Assembly: GCA_945903465.1 (NCBI GenBank)
Contig: CAMDOF010000058.1
Coordinates: 1 to 39,448, forward strand
Length of the DNA: 39,448 bases
Direction of reading: 5' to 3'
From: Opitutus sp. GAS368
GTDB lineage: Bacteria; Verrucomicrobiota; Verrucomicrobiia; Opitutales; Opitutaceae
The notes under the pieces are model-generated. The model was given only the letters and a program-made list of their open reading frames with translations, ran no database searches and was not told the origin of the DNA. The stretch's first letter is position 1. Every line of letters starts with the position of its first letter. A program made the translations under genes and the position numbers. Positions 35,826 to 39,448 of this stretch are shown one piece after another.

Positions 35826-36499
35826 CCTCCCCGCCGCAACTCCCCGCCACCTCCCCGCCTTTCAAACTTAACTCGCAAACCCCTTAGCCCTGCGGTCCGC
35901 CCCGCAATCTCCATGGATCCGGACGGGGGGAGTCGGTGCGGCTACAGAAGATTTCTACGGTCTCAGTCCGACAGACTCCTCGGCCGTTTTAATTACACTC
36001 CCCTTCTCCCCCTTTCCCGCCCACCCCCTTACTCACTCATGCTCGGGTCGCGTTAGGGTCATCGCTATAGTTTCAAGCCGGGCAGTTTCCCCGAAACGGA
36101 TGCCCTTTTTTTCCCCATCATGGCTGGCGGTAACCCCATAATCTCGAGGCCAAGCGGGGTTCTGTCAGACGACGTTCAGAAACCCGTTCGCCGACATTCT
36201 GAATCCCGCACTCCTGCCAGTGATTATTAGAGCGCCGTTGGTCGGACATGGGTGAGGCTCGGGGCCCACGGGGACCCATGATACCCGAGCAACCCTACCA
36301 ACGAATGATAAACCCATCGCCCGATCTACCCATAGGCGAAGTCCGGCGTGCGCGGCACCGCCGCGATGAGCGGGGGGCACCGCGAGACGGCGACCAAATA
36401 CCTAGAGGCGGGCGAAGGACCGCCGCCGGAGAAAAAGCAGGGCCGACGACGGCTGGATCCTCTGGCGACAATCGGGCCGGGAGCCGACGCGGCCGATTC
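35826..36499. other. Gap between Wzm and Wzt genes, with a dispersed repeat
   Basis: No gene is supported in this 674-base interval between two converging genes. It includes the repeat at 36078-36157 that recurs near the right end. The remaining open frames are short and of shadow-like composition. Transcription from both sides must end here, but no clear stem plus T-run was found. Confidence 0.5.
36078..36157. repeat. Dispersed repeat, copy A
   Basis: About 80 bases that align with 39047-39126 in the same orientation. Shared blocks include ACGGATGCC, a T7 run, ATGGC, CCCATAATCTC and GGCCAAGCG, with scattered substitutions between them. No gene is implied. Confidence 0.7.
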
Positions 36500-37834
36500 T
36501 CATACCCGTGGCCGAGCCACCGTAATCTCGTAGGGCAGTCGCACCAGCCCGTGAATAACCTCCTGATCCGGCGGGTTGGAAACTTCTACCACCGCCACAT
36601 TTAAAACCCGATCCCACGTGTTGTCGGCATCAGTGCCCGCGCCGCATCCCACGTCCAACGTGTATTGACCTGCCTGCAGCTCGAGGCAAAACCGGATCGT
36701 CACCAAGCACGCGCCCGCCGTCGGCAGTGCCTCCACCAAGCGCTGCGCCACCCGCAGGCCTGTCGCGAAAATCACCTGCCCATGCCGATTGCGCAGCTCG
36801 CAGCCGGCGCTCACGCCGCTCACCGCTTGCTCCGCTCTCAAGAGCAACGTCACGCTCGCCCATTCTCTGCTCCGGTAGGTTCCACCCACCCCACCATCTC
36901 CCTGTTGTAACCAAGCCCGCGCCACCCGCACTCCCCCATCCCCTAGCCGCTCCTTGTCGTCCAAACGAAGCTCAGGACAGTCTGGGAGCGGCTGCTCCGG
37001 GAAACTCCCCGCCACCACGACCGGCGCAGGCGCATTGCCCGAAATTGCCGCCATCGCCGCCACATACTCACGCACACACGCGCCTGCCTCACCTAAAAAT
37101 CTTACCCTGCCCTGATCCAACCAAACGGCCCGCTGACACATGCTCAGCACAAACGAGAGATCATGCGTGACCACCAACAGAGTGACGCCACCCGCCACCA
37201 ACTCGTTCAGACGCCGGCTGCATTTTTGCTGGAAAAGGATGTCCCCCACACTCAACGCCTCATCAATGATAAACACGTCTGGCTCGACTGAAATCGCGAC
37301 CGCAAACGCGACCCGCATCATCATGCCCGTCGAATAGGTTTTAACCGGCTGGTGGATGAAATTTCCAATATCCGCAAACCGGACGATCTCTGCAAATTTG
37401 GCCGTCATTTCTTCGCGCGAGATTCCAAGAATCGCCCCTGATAGAAAAATATTCTCACTGCCGGTGAACTCCGGATTGAAGCCCGACCCCAGCTCCAGCA
37501 GCGCCGTCACTCGTCCTTTAACCGCGCACGACCCACCCGAGGGCATTAACGTACCCGCGAGAATCTGTAGCAGCGTACTTTTCCCTGCCCCATTCCTGCC
37601 AATAATTCCAAAGGCCGCCCCGCGGGCGACCGAAAACGACACATCGCGAAGCGCGACCACCGCATCCGGAGCATCCTCCGCGGGAACCGCCACACCTTGA
37701 CCTAACCCCCGCGCCAGCCAAGAGCGGATCGTACCTCCCCGCTGATAGACCTTGCTCACACCCAGCACCCAGACCACCGCGGCCGCGGCCCGCTCAGTTG
37801 TTTTCTCGGGTTTTCCTAAGGAGGCAGGAACCAT
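36500..37834 (-). CDS. Wzt-type polysaccharide export ATPase with C-terminal glycan-binding domain
   Basis: A 444-residue ABC ATPase. Walker A is GRNGAGKST (residues 79-87). The TagH/Wzt-specific stretch ALLELGSGFNPEFTGSENIF is at 111-130, the signature reads YSTGMMMRVAFA (167-178; usual YSSGM), and Walker B is FIIDEALSVGD. Residues about 275-440 form an extra beta domain (SVTLLLRAEQAVSGVSAGCE, GQVIFATGLR, QAGQYTLDVGCGAG) as in Wzt proteins that recognise the modified end of the O-antigen before export. This suits the methyltransferase in the opposite operon, which may add the cap. It is encoded alone on the reverse strand. Confidence 0.93.
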   Translation of the reverse strand: MVPASLGKPEKTTERAAAAVVWVLGVSKVYQRGGTIRSWLARGLGQGVAVPAEDAPDAVVALRDVSFSVARGAAFGIIGRNGAGKSTLLQILAGTLMPSGGSCAVKGRVTALLELGSGFNPEFTGSENIFLSGAILGISREEMTAKFAEIVRFADIGNFIHQPVKTYSTGMMMRVAFAVAISVEPDVFIIDEALSVGDILFQQKCSRRLNELVAGGVTLLVVTHDLSFVLSMCQRAVWLDQGRVRFLGEAGACVREYVAAMAAISGNAPAPVVVAGSFPEQPLPDCPELRLDDKERLGDGGVRVARAWLQQGDGGVGGTYRSREWASVTLLLRAEQAVSGVSAGCELRNRHGQVIFATGLRVAQRLVEALPTAGACLVTIRFCLELQAGQYTLDVGCGAGTDADNTWDRVLNVAVVEVSNPPDQEVIHGLVRLPYEITVARPRV

Positions 37835-37896
37835 AGCGTTGGTTTCATGGATAAAGCCGTCAAAACACGAACAAAAACCGTCTTAACCACTCATTC

Positions 37897-38141
37897 GTAC
37901 CTCCACCTCTCGAAAACCGCCTCTCCGCCCAGCGCCATGAACGTGCGCCTCCCGATAGCTCATAAGATGATTTCAAAATACCGGAAACCAACGCGCGGCC
38001 GAGCAGCGATGTCCGACCGACCAATCGCCTTCGATGCGCTCCGCATTCATTGCACGTTGTTTCCTTTGGTCCATCGCACGCTCTTCCGAATCGACGAAAA
38101 CGCAGGGCGCGCCGTGAGCAGTGATGGAACGTCCCACGATA
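37897..38141. repeat. 245-bp tandem duplication, copy 1
   Basis: First of two adjacent copies with an exact 245-base period; it begins GTACCTCCACCTCTCG and ends GTCCCACGATA. I count about six mismatches to copy 2 (around 97% identity). The period is not a multiple of three and no recognisable gene runs through it. Confidence 0.9.
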
Positions 38142-38386
38142 GTACCTCCACCTCTCGAAAACCGCCTCTCCGCCCAGCGCCATGAACGTGCGCCTCCCGA
38201 TAGCTCATAAGATGATTGCAAAATATAGGAAACCAACGCGCGGCCGAGCTGCGATGTCCGACCGACCAATCGCCTTCGATGCGCTCCGCATTCATTGCAC
38301 GTTGTTTCCTTTGATCCATCGCACGCTCTTCCGAATCGACGAAAACGCAGGGCGCGCCGTGAGCAGTGATGGAGCGTCCCACGATA
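38142..38386. repeat. 245-bp tandem duplication, copy 2
   Basis: Second copy, directly abutting the first with the same start and end sequences. Differences include TTCAAAATACC versus TGCAAAATATA, AGCAG versus AGCTG, TTGGTCC versus TTGATCC, and GGAACG versus GGAGCG. Confidence 0.9.
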
Positions 38387-39046
38387 TTCGCTGAGGATAA
38401 TTTCAGGAAAAAGGAAGGGGGAGCGCGCGCCAAAAGCGGCGCGGAAATAACCGCCATTCCTCTCAGCCATTCCTCCTGCGACCCTTGCCTTCACTGGAAA
38501 AAACTCACTAAGCCCCCAGGAGTTCTCCGCTACTTCTAGAAACTAAACCGCGATTCCTGGAATCTTTCGGACTGAGCCGCTGGAATGCCTTCGGGTCGCC
38601 ATCGTCGACTTTTCATGAACTCAATCTTCTCAAGAATTGATGCCAGATCCTCAATAAACTCAGTCCGAACGGCCCGCCCGGCGATGAGCAAGGGGAGAAT
38701 GCGACCGGCGGCGCGAACACCGGCTATTTCTGGCAATCAGGAAATCATCGGAGCCCGGTGAACTCTTGGTGCCGTCAGCGCCTGATACGCAGGAAGAGGA
38801 AGTTTCGAAAAAGTTTTTTGATGAACTTTCCAAGAAAAAACTCAATCGGGCGAAGGTGAGATGAGAATCGCCAGAAATGCACGATTTCACGATCGCCTCG
38901 GGCCGGGGAGAACTGTATCCGCGCAGAAGCCGAACGCTCGCGACGCTTGGTTTCAGAGGTGCCCACGCGCCGCTCCCACCGCGAGCTGTCTTAAAGCATG
39001 AGAAAGTGATCGGGCCAACCACCGTACGCACCCAAGCTCTCCTGCG
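38387..39046. other. Gene-poor right-end stretch
   Basis: About 660 bases without a supportable intact gene. It contains a decayed coding fragment on the reverse strand (about 38536-38736). Other open frames are short and not recognisable. Confidence 0.45.
38536..38736 (-). pseudogene. Decayed coding fragment shared with 14.8 kb
   Basis: The reverse frame ends VRTEFIEDLASILEKIEFMK, then SRRWRPEGIPAAQSERFQES and RFSF. Its centre (38603-38646) matches the forward-strand fragment at 14834-14877 in DNA and protein. The upstream half is Arg/Ala-rich and may not be coding. The family is not recognised. Confidence 0.35.
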
Positions 39047-39126
39047 TCGGGCTCTTCCCTGAAAACGGATGCCGTTTTTTTCTCAATGATGGCGGCCATG
39101 ATCCCATAATCTCCGGGCCAAGCGTG
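39047..39126. repeat. Dispersed repeat, copy B
   Basis: Second copy of the repeat at 36078-36157, same orientation, with the shared blocks ACGGATGCC, T7, ATGGC, CCCATAATCTC and GGCCAAGCG. Confidence 0.7.
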
Positions 39127-39152
39127 GTGCAAAATAGATTCATGCTTTCTCC

Positions 39153-39242
39153 GACCTCTGCGTGGTGTCCCGTCTCTGCGGTGCAACCTTCAGTTCAGGC
39201 GTCCCAGCCTTTGACACCGCAGAGACACGACAAAAACGCCGA
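39153..39242. repeat. Hairpin built from CGCAGAGAC-type repeats
   Basis: The arm CTCTGCGTGGTGTCCCGTCT followed by CTGCGGTG faces CACCGCAGAGACACGAC followed by AAAAACGCCGAG. They pair over about 28 positions with a few mismatches and a loop near 30 bases. The innermost GTCTCTGCGGTG/CACCGCAGAGAC is perfect. The same motif family appears at about 3400. Confidence 0.65.
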
Positions 39243-39257
39243 GCATACCCAAGGCAG

Positions 39258-39331
39258 TTTGGCAAAAAAATGGGGGCAGAAAATCTCGGTCAGAGGTTGA
39301 AGAATTTTTCTGACCCCATCTTTCTGCCAAA
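39258..39331. repeat. Imperfect inverted repeat
   Basis: The left arm TTTGGCAAAAAAATGGGG plus GCAGAAAAT (39258-39284) is nearly the reverse complement of the right arm TTTTCTGACCCC plus ATCTTTCTGCCAAA (39306-39331), with three mismatches. The spacer is about 20 bases. No adjacent gene explains it. Confidence 0.7.
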
Positions 39332-39448
39332 AAGATTGGCGGCTTAAGCCCAAGCCCCAACCAGCCCGGAGGATTGGGGCATTATTCCTCTGTCCCCATT
39401 CCTCTGTCATACCGCGCGCTCCTCCCATTTATCATGAATCAATCTTCC

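Noticed and set aside
38142..38386. Possible insertion sequence
   Set aside because: No transposase and no terminal inverted repeats are seen; the structure is a direct tandem duplication.
37973..38494. Reverse frame across the 245-bp duplication
   Set aside because: The period is not a multiple of three, so the two copies are read in different frames; there is no domain and no ribosome binding site.

Overview
The window looks like a chromosomal segment of a Gram-negative Verrucomicrobiota bacterium, most likely an Opitutaceae relative (inference from gene families). The pointers are a XylR-type AraC regulator divergent from a very large TonB-dependent receptor, a PVC-type CxxCH dehydrogenase, an alternative complex III (Act) operon, high-GC coding DNA and many intergenic repeats. 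No rRNA, tRNA or CRISPR array was seen.

Left end (1-4.2 kb). Reverse-strand genes for a TPR protein cut by the window edge, a DUF2892 membrane protein and a frameshifted DUF3237 protein are followed by a decayed IS3-family transposase, a gene-poor stretch holding a perfect 26-bp palindrome, and a glycine-rich lipoprotein. Sugar-related block (4.3-14.3 kb). A XylR-like regulator is divergent from a TonB-dependent receptor. A 1.4-kb gene-poor gap follows, then a ThuA/propeller/HEAT/CBM/cytochrome c protein and a Gfo/Idh/MocA oxidoreductase. Together these suggest uptake and oxidation of a carbohydrate.

Respiratory block (15.2-26.5 kb, reverse strand). Ten tightly coupled genes, plus a possible small Tat-signal gene in front, encode ActA-B-C-D-E-F (quinol:electron acceptor oxidoreductase), a 110-residue single-span protein, a CcoN-like membrane subunit, a CcoO-like cytochrome c and a monohaem cytochrome c. 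The main discovery candidate is here. The CcoN-like protein keeps the haem-copper oxidase subunit I fold signature but has Gln or Arg where five of the six haem and copper histidines should be. The CcoO-like partner has no Met except its start codon, so it cannot have ordinary His/Met haem ligation. The complex therefore looks like a cbb3 oxidase turned into a non-catalytic electron-transfer or scaffold module on alternative complex III.

Efflux block (26.7-31.2 kb, reverse). TolC-like, HlyD-like, FtsX/LolC-like and LolD-like genes form a MacAB-TolC-type export operon.

Surface-glycan block (31.3-37.8 kb). A methyltransferase-GT2 fusion, a DegT aminotransferase, a GH130-like propeller protein and a Wzm permease run forward. 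The Wzt ATPase faces them on the other strand. The right end (37.8-39.4 kb) has no convincing gene. It holds a 245-bp tandem duplication, a dispersed repeat shared with 36.1 kb, a decayed coding fragment shared with 14.8 kb, and two large hairpin-forming repeats.
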